A stretch of DNA of 13,718 bases from Actinomycetota bacterium (GCA_013696185.1 JACCZA010000233.1:1-13718); one strand, 5' to 3'; numbered from the stretch's first letter, positions 1 through 7,199 are shown. Numbers and translations: made by a program. The notes: generated by a model not told the origin, from the sequence alone.

Positions 1-1032
1 GATCCCACTCGTGTTCCCGGCGGTTCTGGCGGCGGCTCGGCAGCCGCTGTGTCAGCAGGCCTGGCTCCGTGGGCGCTGGGCTCGGACACCGGCGGCTCGA
101 TCAAGCAGCCGGCGGCGCTCTGCGGCATCGTCGGGCTGCGGCCGACCTATGGCACGGTCTCGCGCTACGGCATCGTCGCGTTCGCCTCGAGCCTCGACCA
201 GATCGGCCCCCTCGGCAAGACCGTGCGCGACTGCGCGCTCCTCTACCGGATCATCGCCGGGAGGGACCCGTGCGACTCGACTACTGTCGACCTGCCGGAG
301 CCGGTCGAGCTGCCGAAGCGGGAGGACCTGCGCGGGCTGCGGATCGGCGTGCCGCGCGAGCTCAACGAGGCGGAGGGCATCGAGCCCGGCGTCGCCGAGG
401 CGGTGGCCCGGGCGATCGACCTCTGCCGCGAGCTCGGCGCCGAGGTGGGGGAGTGCGAGCTGCCGCGCTCGGTCGAGTACGGCCTGCCCTGCTACTACCT
501 CGTGGCGCCCGCCGAGGCGTCCTCCAACCTGGCGCGCTATGACGGTGTCCGCTACGGCTTCCGCGCCGAGGGCGCGACCCTGCGGGAGCTGCAGAGGCGC
601 ACGAGGGACGCCGGCTTCGGCGACGAGCCGAAGCGTCGGATCATGCTCGGCACCTACGCGCTCTCGGCCGGCTACTACGACGCGTTCTACGGCCAGGCGC
701 AGCGCGTGAGGACGATCATTCGCGCCGAGCACGACGCCGCCTTCGAGCGCTTCGACGTCCTCGCCGGCCCGACCTCGCCGACCGTAGCCTTCCGGCTGGG
801 CGAGCGAACGGAGAACCCGCTCGCGATGTACCTGTCCGACCTGCTCACGATCCCCTCGTGCATGGCCGGGCTGCCGGGCCTCTCGCTTCCCTGCGGGCTC
901 TCGGCGGGCCTGCCCGTCGGACTGCAGCTCGTGGGGCGTCAGTTCGCCGAGAACACGCTCTTCCGTGCCGGGCACGCGCTCGAGCGCGCACTCGCCTTCG
1001 ATCGAGTTCCACCGAGGCTCGCGGCCGCATGA
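1..1032 (+). CDS. gatA: Glutamyl/aspartyl-tRNA amidotransferase subunit A, 5'-truncated
   Basis: The reading frame is open from base 1 and ends in TGA at 1030-1032, leaving 343 residues. About 145 N-terminal residues, including the catalytic Lys, lie outside the window. GatA is the amidase subunit of GatCAB: it hydrolyses glutamine and sends ammonia to GatB to convert misacylated Glu-tRNA(Gln) or Asp-tRNA(Asn). The amidase signature starts at once: VPGGSGGGSAAAV, then GSDTGGSIKQPAALCG. By comparison with known amidases, Ser9 of the fragment is the cis-serine and Ser33 (bases 97-99) the nucleophile; their spacing of 24 residues is the family value. The residue after the cis-serine is Gly where Ser is usual. 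The C-terminal PSCMAGLPGLSLPCG and GLPVGLQLVG blocks are typical. The stop overlaps the gatB start (ATGA), so the two are probably translationally coupled. Identification is secure. Confidence 0.97.
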   Translation, partial: DPTRVPGGSGGGSAAAVSAGLAPWALGSDTGGSIKQPAALCGIVGLRPTYGTVSRYGIVAFASSLDQIGPLGKTVRDCALLYRIIAGRDPCDSTTVDLPEPVELPKREDLRGLRIGVPRELNEAEGIEPGVAEAVARAIDLCRELGAEVGECELPRSVEYGLPCYYLVAPAEASSNLARYDGVRYGFRAEGATLRELQRRTRDAGFGDEPKRRIMLGTYALSAGYYDAFYGQAQRVRTIIRAEHDAAFERFDVLAGPTSPTVAFRLGERTENPLAMYLSDLLTIPSCMAGLPGLSLPCGLSAGLPVGLQLVGRQFAENTLFRAGHALERALAFDRVPPRLAAA

Positions 1033-2468
1033 GCGACGGACGCGGAACGGGGTCGTCGCAGCGCTGGGAGCCCGTGATCGGGCTCGAGATCCACGTCCAG
1101 CTGAAGACGCGCACGAAGCTGTTCTGCCGCTGCGAGGCGGGCTGGGGCGCCGAGCCGAACCGCCGCACGTGCCCCGTATGCCTCGCCCACCCCGGCACGC
1201 TCCCCGTGTTGAACGGCCGGGCGATCGAGTGGACGATCAAGCTCGGACTCGCGCTCGGGTGCCGGGTCGCCGAGCGCGCGATCTTCCACCGCAAGCACTA
1301 CTTCTACCCCGACCTGCCGAAGGGCTACCAGATCTCCCAATACGACGAGCCGCTCTGCGTCGAGGGGCGCGTGAGCGTGCCGGGCCCGGCCGGGGACCTC
1401 GAGATCGGGATCGTCCGCGCCCATCTCGAGGAGGACGCCGCGAAGACGGTGCACGTGGGAGGAGCGGGCGGTCGGATCGGTGGCGCCGAGCACTCGCTCG
1501 TCGACTTCAACCGCGGCGGGACGCCGCTCGTCGAGATCGTGACGCGGCCCGACCTGCACTCGGCCGAGGACGCGCGGCGCTTCCTCCAGCTTCTACGCCA
1601 GACGGTGATCGAGCTCGGTGTCTCGGACGCGGAGATGGAGCTCGGCACGCTGCGCGTGGACGCGAACGTCTCCGTGCGGCGCGCGGGAGAGGCGGCACTG
1701 CGAACGCGGACGGAGATCAAGAACATGAACTCGTTCGCCTTCGTCGGCCAGGGCATCCAGGCCGAGGCGGAGCGACAGATCGGGATCTGGGAGTCGGGCG
1801 GCGAGGTGGTGCAGCAGACCTTCGACTTCCATGCGGGATCCCGCACCCTCACGGCCAGCAGGTCGAAGGAGGAGGCTGACGACTACCGCTACCTGCCCGA
1901 GCCGGATCTCGTGCCGGTCGAGCCGTCGCGTGAGCTGGTCGAGCGCCTGCGCGCCGAGCTGCCCGAGTTGCCGGGGGCGCGGATCCGCCGCCTCGAGGGC
2001 GCGGTCGGGCTCGAGGCCGCCGCCGGACTCGTCACCGGCGGCCGTGACCGCCTGTTCGAGCGCGTCGTCGCCGCCGGGATCGAGCCCCGAGCCGTCGGCA
2101 ACGTGTTGATGAACCAGTTCGCCGGGACGGGCGTCGACCCCGAGGCGGTGGACGCGGCGGAGCTGGCGCGGGTGATCGAGGCGCGCGACCGGATCCCGCG
2201 CTCGGCGTTCGTCGAGGCCCTCGCCGCGAGCGGCGACCCCGGCTTCTCCGCTGGGCCCTACCTCGCCGACGCGGCGGTCAGCGACGCGGCCGAGCTCGAG
2301 CCGATCGTGGAACGGGTCCTGGCCGCCAACGAAGCGCAGGTGGCGGCGTTCCGGGCGGGCAAGCAGGGCCTGCTCGGCTTCTTCGTCGGCCAGGTGATGC
2401 GCGAGACCGCCGGCAAGGCGAACGCGAAGGTCGTGAGCGAGCTCGTCCGCTCGCGGCTCGAGCGCTGA
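1029..2468 (+). CDS. gatB: Glutamyl/aspartyl-tRNA amidotransferase subunit B
   Basis: Encodes 479 residues, a normal GatB length, from ATG at 1029 overlapping the gatA stop. The frame is open further upstream, but homology begins at WEPVIGLEIHVQL (from about residue 13), which supports this start. GatB binds the misacylated tRNA, activates the acyl group with ATP and amidates it using ammonia from GatA. Visible landmarks are the zinc-type cysteines C33, C35, C48 and C51 (CRC...CPVC), HRKHYFYPDLPKGYQISQYD in the catalytic domain, HLEEDAAK, SLVDFNRGGTPLVEIV, and RTEIKNMNSF. The C-terminal YqeY-type tRNA-binding domain (about 330-479) ends with GLLGFFVGQVMRETAGKANAKVV. All four zinc cysteines are present, whereas some Firmicutes GatB proteins lack them. 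Only a weak GAGG lies upstream, consistent with coupling to gatA. Nothing appears broken. Confidence 0.97.
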   Translation: MSDGRGTGSSQRWEPVIGLEIHVQLKTRTKLFCRCEAGWGAEPNRRTCPVCLAHPGTLPVLNGRAIEWTIKLGLALGCRVAERAIFHRKHYFYPDLPKGYQISQYDEPLCVEGRVSVPGPAGDLEIGIVRAHLEEDAAKTVHVGGAGGRIGGAEHSLVDFNRGGTPLVEIVTRPDLHSAEDARRFLQLLRQTVIELGVSDAEMELGTLRVDANVSVRRAGEAALRTRTEIKNMNSFAFVGQGIQAEAERQIGIWESGGEVVQQTFDFHAGSRTLTASRSKEEADDYRYLPEPDLVPVEPSRELVERLRAELPELPGARIRRLEGAVGLEAAAGLVTGGRDRLFERVVAAGIEPRAVGNVLMNQFAGTGVDPEAVDAAELARVIEARDRIPRSAFVEALAASGDPGFSAGPYLADAAVSDAAELEPIVERVLAANEAQVAAFRAGKQGLLGFFVGQVMRETAGKANAKVVSELVRSRLER

Positions 2469-2559
2469 CGAGGCACCCTGCCTGTCGACGACACGGCCGA
2501 GGTGTGGCAAGAGTGGATCGGTTTCTCCCGCGCTCGGGGGGCGGAGACGCGCGCTTCCG

Positions 2560-3126
2560 TCAGATCAGGCCGCAGGAGCGAGCGGTGTTCGGCCACGGGT
2601 AGAAGCCCCTGCCTCGACGGAAAGCGCGCTCGGCCACCCACATTTGCTCGAGGGGCGTCCAGCGGTTCGCCGGGCCCTTGCGCCGAAGGAGCTCCCAGCC
2701 GTACTGCGCCTGGAACCTGAGATCCATCTGCAGACCCCCGTAGTAGCCGTTGCCCGTATGCGCGTACCATCCGCCCTCGTAGCGCTGGAGGCAGCGCCAG
2801 GCCGCCTCGTGGGGCGGGTTGTGGACCTGTCGGCGCGCGATCGTCGCCCGTCGCCGCCACACCCGTAGCACCCAACGGCGGTACTTCGGATTCCGCGAGT
2901 ACCGGGCCGTGTGATTCGTCCGGGTCGGATGTCGCTGCATCAGCCGCTGGAGCCGCCAGGTCTCGCGCTGGTGTCGAGCGATTCGGGCGAGCAGGTAGCG
3001 GTTGCCGTGCTCGAGCACCTGCGCTCGTCGCTTGGCTGCCTCCGCGGACGCGGGCGCCGTGAGCCCGACCGCCGCGGAGGCGAGTACGAGGGCGCACGCA
3101 GTTGCGACCAGCATGAAATGCCGCAT
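2560..3126 (-). CDS. Secreted transglycosylase-like (Rpf-like) protein
   Basis: I take ATG at 3126 as start (188 residues) because GGGGAGGT sits four bases upstream; an upstream in-frame GTG at 3180 has no such signal and would spoil the signal peptide. Residues 1-28 look like a signal peptide (hydrophobic core then APASAEA). A basic, probably helical middle (30-105) is followed by a C-terminal lysozyme-like domain of the resuscitation-promoting-factor/transglycosylase-like kind: WRCLQRYEGGW with catalytic Glu117, then TGNGYYGGLQMD, then TPLEQMWVAERAF and FYPWPNTARSCGLI. Such enzymes cleave peptidoglycan glycan strands outside the cell. The usual Cys just before the Glu is Tyr here; instead C112 and C185 are the only pair that could form the disulfide. 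It converges with gatB. Substrate and role in growth or resuscitation are inferred from the family only. Confidence 0.86.
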   Translation of the reverse strand: MRHFMLVATACALVLASAAVGLTAPASAEAAKRRAQVLEHGNRYLLARIARHQRETWRLQRLMQRHPTRTNHTARYSRNPKYRRWVLRVWRRRATIARRQVHNPPHEAAWRCLQRYEGGWYAHTGNGYYGGLQMDLRFQAQYGWELLRRKGPANRWTPLEQMWVAERAFRRGRGFYPWPNTARSCGLI

Positions 3127-3130
3127 CGAG

Positions 3131-3138
3131 ACCTCCCC
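3131..3138 (-). promoter_or_regulatory. Strong Shine-Dalgarno of the Rpf-like gene
   Basis: On the minus strand GGGGAGGT stands four bases before ATG 3126 and decides that start. It is flanked by a short inverted repeat, CGAGA at 3148-3144 and TCTCG at 3131-3127, which could present it in a 12-base loop. Several other genes here lack a clear Shine-Dalgarno, so this one is unusually strong for the window. Confidence 0.8.
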
Positions 3139-3210
3139 TGATCTCTCGAGCGCGCGCCTTCCGAACGAGAGTCGGTACACGGCGGCACGCGCTTTTGTCG
3201 GAAGTCGGGG

Positions 3211-3216
3211 AAGGTA
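3211..3216 (-). promoter_or_regulatory. Possible -10 box for the Rpf-like gene
   Basis: TACCTT on the minus strand fits the loose TANNNT actinobacterial -10. It would give an untranslated leader of roughly 75-80 bases. That leader would contain the inverted repeat CTTCCGA/TCGGAAG (arms 3204-3198 and 3164-3158, 33-base loop). There is no recognisable -35, and the match could be chance. I compared the leader by eye with the c-di-AMP (ydaO) riboswitch and saw no match. Confidence 0.25.
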
Positions 3217-3226
3217 GCCGCCCCCG

Positions 3227-3245
3227 GAGCGCTCCGCCAGCGCTC
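3227..3245 (-). terminator. Perfect 7-bp hairpin just after the membrane-protein gene
   Basis: GAGCGCT and AGCGCTC pair perfectly around a five-base loop, with a possible G-T pair extending the stem. It starts two bases past the TAA of the minus-strand membrane-protein gene (3249-3247). On that strand no T-run follows, so it would be a stem-only terminator or an mRNA 3' stabiliser. On the plus strand it is followed by TTTA, but no plus-strand gene runs into it. Confidence 0.4.
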
Positions 3246-3246
3246 T

Positions 3247-3912
3247 TTACATCTTCCTTACCAGCCGGCCGCTGCTGCGGGCAGGGAGCAGCCGGCCCGT
3301 GGAGGGCGCGACGAAGCCCGCGTACAGCAGGACGACGGCGAGCGCCACGGCGAGGGCTGCCCGTGCCTCACCGAGCCCGAACAGCGCGCTGCCGAGCCCT
3401 GCGACGGCGACGCCGGCGAGGATCAGGGCGTTGCCGAGCGGGCGCCGTCGCAGGGTCGAGAGCGCGACCGCGACGACGGCGACGGTCCCGGCCACGTTGC
3501 CGACCACGGCGACGAGTCGCGCGGGCAGGAACGCCAAGTGCGCGGAGGCGTCGGGAATGGTCGTCCCGCTGACCGGGCTCGTCAGCTCGACGGAGAGGGC
3601 GACGCCGAGCGCGAGCCCCGTGTAGACGAGCCCGACCGGCAGCGCGAGGCGTCGCCTCTGCAGGAGCAACGAGCCGACCCCGAGCAGCGGCGCCGTGAGC
3701 AGGCCGCCGAAGAGGTAGTAGACGCGGAAGGCGGGATCGCTCCAGCCGCCCGCGGCGCCCCAGGCCAGGGCACCGGCGGCGATCGCGTAGGCGAGGAGGG
3801 ACGCGGCCCAGGCGGCGAGCTCGGGGGCGCGCTTGGCGCGCCAGCGCGCGAGCAGCCGTCCCGCCAGCCGGAGCGCGAGCAGGGAGGCGCCGAAGGCGAC
3901 GAGCGCGTCCAC
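3247..3912 (-). CDS. Seven-helix integral membrane protein, function unknown
   Basis: Encodes 221 residues from GTG at 3912; I do not recognise the family. Hydrophobic segments are at about 3-21, 33-55, 64-84, 88-108, 128-152, 159-179 and 184-203, with a basic C-terminal tail (RSSGRLVRKM), giving a likely seven-helix topology with a cytoplasmic tail. Visible landmarks are DPAFRVYYLFGG before helix 3, the basic QRRR after it, and a polar loop between helices 4 and 5 (ELTSPVSGTTIPDASAHLAF). The protein has no enzyme motif, cysteine pair or large soluble domain, so transporter, sensor and scaffold roles are all open. TACGCT lies nine bases upstream of GTG and no Shine-Dalgarno is seen, suggesting a near-leaderless message. 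It is divergent from the aminotransferase gene and upstream of, and co-directional with, the Rpf-like gene. Helix length and consistent frame make it a real gene. Confidence 0.78.
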   Translation of the reverse strand: MDALVAFGASLLALRLAGRLLARWRAKRAPELAAWAASLLAYAIAAGALAWGAAGGWSDPAFRVYYLFGGLLTAPLLGVGSLLLQRRRLALPVGLVYTGLALGVALSVELTSPVSGTTIPDASAHLAFLPARLVAVVGNVAGTVAVVAVALSTLRRRPLGNALILAGVAVAGLGSALFGLGEARAALAVALAVVLLYAGFVAPSTGRLLPARSSGRLVRKM

Positions 3913-3921
3913 TACCGCGGG

Positions 3922-3927
3922 AGCGTA
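3922..3927 (-). promoter_or_regulatory. TANNNT -10 box of the membrane-protein gene
   Basis: TACGCT on the minus strand ends nine bases before GTG 3912, so transcription would begin two or three bases ahead of the start codon. No Shine-Dalgarno is present, which fits leaderless or near-leaderless initiation as known in actinobacteria. The same hexamer precedes the ybaK-like gene. The assignment is by motif and position only. Confidence 0.45.
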
Positions 3928-3945
3928 GTGCGCCGCCGCAGTCGT

Positions 3946-3951
3946 TAGGCT
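3946..3951 (+). promoter_or_regulatory. TANNNT -10 box of the aminotransferase-serA operon
   Basis: TAGGCT ends ten bases before GTG 3962 on the plus strand, giving a predicted leader of only a few bases. It faces the minus-strand TACGCT box in the same 49-base divergent gap, so the two promoters nearly abut. No -35 element is evident. Confidence 0.45.
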
Positions 3952-3961
3952 GAGATCGCTC

Positions 3962-5116
3962 GTGCCGGAGAAGCGCTATCTGTTCACTCCAGGCCCCACG
4001 CCGGTGCCGCCCCAGGTGCTGGCGGCGCTCGCCCAGCCGGTCATCCACCATCGCGGCCCGGACTTCGTGCGGGCCTACGGAGAGTGCCTCGAGCGTCTGG
4101 GGGCCGTCCACCGCACGGCGAACGACGTCCTGCTCTTCACGGCTTCCGGAACTGGCGCGTTCGAGTCGGCGGTCTCGAATCTCACCTCGCCGGGCGAGCG
4201 GGCGGTCGTGGTCTCCGCGGGCAACTTCGGCGAGCGCTGGGCGAGCATGGCCAAGGCCTTCGGCGCCGACCTCGTGCACGTCCGTTACGCATGGGGAGAG
4301 ACGCCCGACCCGGAGGATCTGCGGGGCGCGCTCGCCGAGGCCGGTGGTGCCCGGACGGTCTACCTCACGCACTCCGAGACCTCCACGGGCGTTGTCGCCG
4401 ACATCGAGGCGCTCGCGAGCGTGGCGAGGGATGCGGGCGCGCTCGTGGTCGTGGACGCCGTCTCGAGCCTCGGAGCCGTTCCACTCGAGACCGACGCGTG
4501 GGGGATCGACGTCGTCGTCTCCGGCTCGCAGAAGGCGCTGATGACCCCGCCCGGCCTCGGCACGGCCTCCGTCTCTGCCGCTGCGCTCGAGCGTGCGGGC
4601 ACGACGACGAGCCCTCGCTTCTACTTCGACTGGGAGCAGACTCGGGTCGCACAGCAGTCGCTCGACGCCGCATTCACGCCGGCCGTGCCGCTCGTCCTCG
4701 CGCTTAACGTGGCGCTCGGGCTGATCCTCGAGGAAGGGCTCGAAGCTGCCTTCGAGCGCCATGCCCGGCTCGGGCGGGCCTGCCGGGAAGGAGTCAAGGC
4801 GATGGGCCTCGAGCTCTTCTCGCCCGACGACGATCGCTCGGCCGTCGTGACGGCGGTGAAGGTGCCGCCGGGCATCGACGCCGCGGAGCTCCTGCTCGCC
4901 CTGCGCGACCGCTTCGGCGTCCAGCTCGTGGGCGGGCAGGGGGAGCTCAAGGGCAAGATCCTCCGCATCGGCCACATCGGCTGGTTCGACATCTTCGACA
5001 TCACGACGGCCCTGTCGGCGCTCGAGCTCGGCCTCGTCGAGGCGGGTGCGCAGATCGAGCGCGGCGTGGCGGCCGGGCGGGCGATGGAGAGCTTCGTCGA
5101 GGCTGCAAGGGTGTGA
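3962..5116 (+). CDS. Class V aminotransferase (serine/alanine-glyoxylate type), likely phosphoserine aminotransferase
   Basis: Encodes 384 residues from GTG at 3962, reading VPEKRYLFTPGPTPVPPQVL with the initiator as Met; the TPGPT opening is the hallmark of the PucG/serine-pyruvate aminotransferase group and fixes the start. Other landmarks are FTASGTGAFE (phosphate-binding turn), THSETSTGV, Asp165 in VVVDAVSS (pyridine nitrogen), the Schiff-base Lys191 in SGSQKALMTPPG, and Arg335 in KILRIGHIGW for the substrate carboxylate. It uses PLP to move an amino group between an amino acid and a 2-oxo acid. Direct proximity to serA suggests it makes phosphoserine from phosphohydroxypyruvate, as reported for the class V enzyme of Methanocaldococcus (MJ0959). 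No serC is seen nearby. The family also includes serine-glyoxylate and alanine-glyoxylate enzymes, so the substrate is an inference. Confidence 0.9.
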   Translation: MPEKRYLFTPGPTPVPPQVLAALAQPVIHHRGPDFVRAYGECLERLGAVHRTANDVLLFTASGTGAFESAVSNLTSPGERAVVVSAGNFGERWASMAKAFGADLVHVRYAWGETPDPEDLRGALAEAGGARTVYLTHSETSTGVVADIEALASVARDAGALVVVDAVSSLGAVPLETDAWGIDVVVSGSQKALMTPPGLGTASVSAAALERAGTTTSPRFYFDWEQTRVAQQSLDAAFTPAVPLVLALNVALGLILEEGLEAAFERHARLGRACREGVKAMGLELFSPDDDRSAVVTAVKVPPGIDAAELLLALRDRFGVQLVGGQGELKGKILRIGHIGWFDIFDITTALSALELGLVEAGAQIERGVAAGRAMESFVEAARV

Positions 5117-5174
5117 GCGACCCGATCGGCGCTGCGTCGCCCTGAGCGGGGCTCCGGAGCCGCCGCGGGCACGC

Positions 5175-6737
5175 GTGCTCGTCCGCGAGCCGATCGCCGA
5201 AGCGGGGCTCGAGCTCCTGCGCCGGAGGTTCGACGTCGACGTGGACTCCGCCTCGAAGCTCGAGGATCGTCTGGGCGAGTACGACGCGATCGTGATTCGC
5301 TCGGCAACGAGGCTGACCGCCGAGCTGCTCGAGCGGGCGGGACGCCTGCGCGTGATCGGCCGGGCCGGGGTGGGAGTCGACAACGTCGACGTCGAGGCGG
5401 CGACACGGCTCGGGATCATCGTCGCGAACGCGCCGGAGTCGACGGTCGTCTCGGCCGCCGAGCACACGATCGGCCTCCTCGTCGCTCTCGCCCGGAACAT
5501 CCCTCAGGCGCATGCGGCGCTGAAGGGAGGGGAGTGGGCGCGCTCGCGCTACGGCGGCGTCGAGCTCGCCGACAAGACGCTCGGCGTGCTCGGCTTCGGT
5601 CGCATCGGTCAGCAGGTGGCGCGGCGGGCGCTCGGGCTCGGCATGCGCGTGCTCGCCTTCGACCCCTTCGTCACCCGCGAGCGCCACCGCGAGCTCGGGG
5701 TCGAGCGCGCCTCGAGCCAGGACGAGCTCTTCGAGCAGGCCGACTTCCTCACGCTGCACCTGCCGTTGACGGACGAGACCCGCCAGGCGATCGGCCGGGC
5801 GGAGCTCGACCGCATGCGGCACGGCGTCCGGCTCGTCAACGCGGCCCGCGGCGAGCTCCTCGACGAGGAGGCGCTGCTCGAGGCCCTCCGCTCGGGCAAG
5901 GTCGCCGGTGCGGCCCTCGACGTCTTCTCCGCCGAGCCCTACACCGGGCCGCTGCTGGCGGAGGAGAGCGTGGTCGTGACGCCGCACCTCGCCGCCTCGA
6001 CCGGCGAGGCGCAGGATCGCGCGGGGGTGATCGTGGCGGAGCAGGTGGCCGCCGCGCTCGAGGGGGGGCTCGTCAGGAACGCCGTCAACATCCCGGTCGT
6101 CGGACAGGAGGACCTCGAGGTGCTCGGGCCGTTTCTGCCGCTCGCCGCCCGGCTGGGACGACTCGCGATGGAGCTCGCCGCCGGTCGGGTCGAGGCAGTC
6201 GAGCTGTCCTACGAGGGTGGGCTTGCGGAGTACGACACGAGACTCCTCACCGTCGCCGCCCTGAACGGAGCCTTCCAGGGGCGTGTCGAGCGGAGCGTCA
6301 ACTACGTGAACGCACCGCTCGTCGCGGCCGAGCGCGGCATCGCGGTGCGCGAGACGCGTCAGCCCTCCTCCCGAGACTTCACGAACCTGATGCGCGTCAC
6401 GACCTCGGCGGAGGGAGAGGAGGTACGGGTGGCGGGCACGACGATCGGGCGGGAGGATCGGCACTGGCTCGTGCACGCGCTCGGCTTCGACCTCGAGATC
6501 GAGCTGGCGCCGCTCATGGCCTTCTTCCGCTACGACGACGTGCCGGGCGTGATCGGGCGCGTCGGCAGCCTCTTCGGCGACGCCGGGGTGAACATCGCCA
6601 ACATGGCGGTCTCGCGCTCGCGTCGCGGCGGCAAGGCATTGATGGCGCTCTCGATCGACCACGTCGCGCCGGCGGAGTTGCTCGAGCGCTTCCGCAGCGA
6701 GGGATTCGACGACGCGCGCTTCATCGCCCTTGCCTGA
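5175..6737 (+). CDS. serA: D-3-phosphoglycerate dehydrogenase, long ASB-ACT form
   Basis: Catalyses the first step of phosphorylated serine synthesis, 3-phosphoglycerate to 3-phosphohydroxypyruvate with NAD. I chose GTG 5175 (520 residues, close to the 528 of M. tuberculosis SerA); the frame is open back to GTG 5046, but that start overlaps the aminotransferase by 71 bases and adds an unrelated sequence. No good Shine-Dalgarno precedes 5175, so the start is uncertain. The Rossmann motif GFGRIG is at 140-145. The catalytic set is Arg225 (NAARGELLDE), Glu254 (DVFSAEP) and His271 (TPHLAAST). An intervening ASB domain occupies about 310-430 (NYVNAPLVAAERGIAV) and a C-terminal ACT domain about 440-520 (DDVPGVIGRVGSLFGDAGVN). 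The last two domains point to the long form, in which serine feedback is usual. It follows the aminotransferase by 58 bases, most likely in one operon. Confidence 0.95.
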   Translation: MLVREPIAEAGLELLRRRFDVDVDSASKLEDRLGEYDAIVIRSATRLTAELLERAGRLRVIGRAGVGVDNVDVEAATRLGIIVANAPESTVVSAAEHTIGLLVALARNIPQAHAALKGGEWARSRYGGVELADKTLGVLGFGRIGQQVARRALGLGMRVLAFDPFVTRERHRELGVERASSQDELFEQADFLTLHLPLTDETRQAIGRAELDRMRHGVRLVNAARGELLDEEALLEALRSGKVAGAALDVFSAEPYTGPLLAEESVVVTPHLAASTGEAQDRAGVIVAEQVAAALEGGLVRNAVNIPVVGQEDLEVLGPFLPLAARLGRLAMELAAGRVEAVELSYEGGLAEYDTRLLTVAALNGAFQGRVERSVNYVNAPLVAAERGIAVRETRQPSSRDFTNLMRVTTSAEGEEVRVAGTTIGREDRHWLVHALGFDLEIELAPLMAFFRYDDVPGVIGRVGSLFGDAGVNIANMAVSRSRRGGKALMALSIDHVAPAELLERFRSEGFDDARFIALA

Positions 6738-7188
6738 GCTCGGCTCGCGCGGGGAGGGGTGGGTCGCGCTCCAGGTCGCCCTCATCGCCGCGCTCGTGCG
6801 GGCGGGATTCGCCGGGGAACGGCAGCGCTCACCGCTCGGGCGGGGCCTCGGGATCGCTCTCCTGCCCGCCGGGGCGTCGCTCGTCTGGGCCGGCTTCCGC
6901 GAGCTCGGGCCGAGCCTCACGCCGCTGCCTCGCCCACGCGAAGACGCTGAGCTGGCCGAGGTGGGGATCTACGGGCGCGTGCGGCACCCGATCTACGGCG
7001 GGCTCGTCCTCGGGGCCTGCGGTTTCTCGCTCGTGCGTGAGCGACCGGGTGCGCTGCGGCGGACGGCGGCGCTCGCGCTCCTGCTCGTGTTGAAGGCGCG
7101 ACGGGAGGAGGCCTGGCTCCTCGAGCGCTACCCCGGGTACGCCGCGTACGTCGAGCGCACGCCGCGCCGCTTCTGGCCGGCTGCCTAG
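6730..7188 (+). CDS. Isoprenylcysteine/phospholipid methyltransferase-like membrane protein
   Basis: Encodes 152 residues with about four membrane helices (10-28, 37-57, 85-103, 108-124). The ICMT/PEMT signature is clear: GIYGRVRHPIYGG at 79-91 and, near the end, EEAWLLERYPGYAAYVERTPRRFWP at 126-150, in which the paired Glu and RYPGYAAY are the usual SAM- and active-site elements. Bacterial members methylate small lipophilic or unknown substrates using S-adenosylmethionine; the name isoprenylcysteine methyltransferase should not be taken literally. The likely start is TTG at 6730, which overlaps the serA stop by eight bases; the next in-frame start (a GTG near residue 23) would remove the first helix. 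The overlap implies coupling to serA, though no metabolic link is evident. Confidence 0.82.
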   Translation: MPELGSRGEGWVALQVALIAALVRAGFAGERQRSPLGRGLGIALLPAGASLVWAGFRELGPSLTPLPRPREDAELAEVGIYGRVRHPIYGGLVLGACGFSLVRERPGALRRTAALALLLVLKARREEAWLLERYPGYAAYVERTPRRFWPAA

Positions 7189-7199
7189 CACTCCCTGGC

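Noticed and set aside
2471..2483. AGGCA-CCC-TGCCT hairpin just after gatB as a terminator
   Set aside because: The stem is only five pairs and no T-run follows; the 91-base convergent gap offers no better terminator.
3139..3246. c-di-AMP (ydaO) riboswitch before the Rpf-like gene
   Set aside because: Known to control some actinobacterial rpf genes, but I could not match its conserved blocks in this leader.
5046..5174. Longer SerA from GTG 5046
   Set aside because: It would overlap the aminotransferase by 71 bases and add about 43 residues with no family similarity.
3368..5500. A 710-codon minus-strand frame across the membrane-protein, aminotransferase and serA region
   Set aside because: It runs antisense through catalytic regions of real genes and overlaps the real membrane gene in another frame; low-complexity Arg-rich translation.
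5001..6920. A 639-codon minus-strand frame opposite serA
   Set aside because: It mirrors the serA codons with no domain signal; long antisense frames are routine at this GC content.
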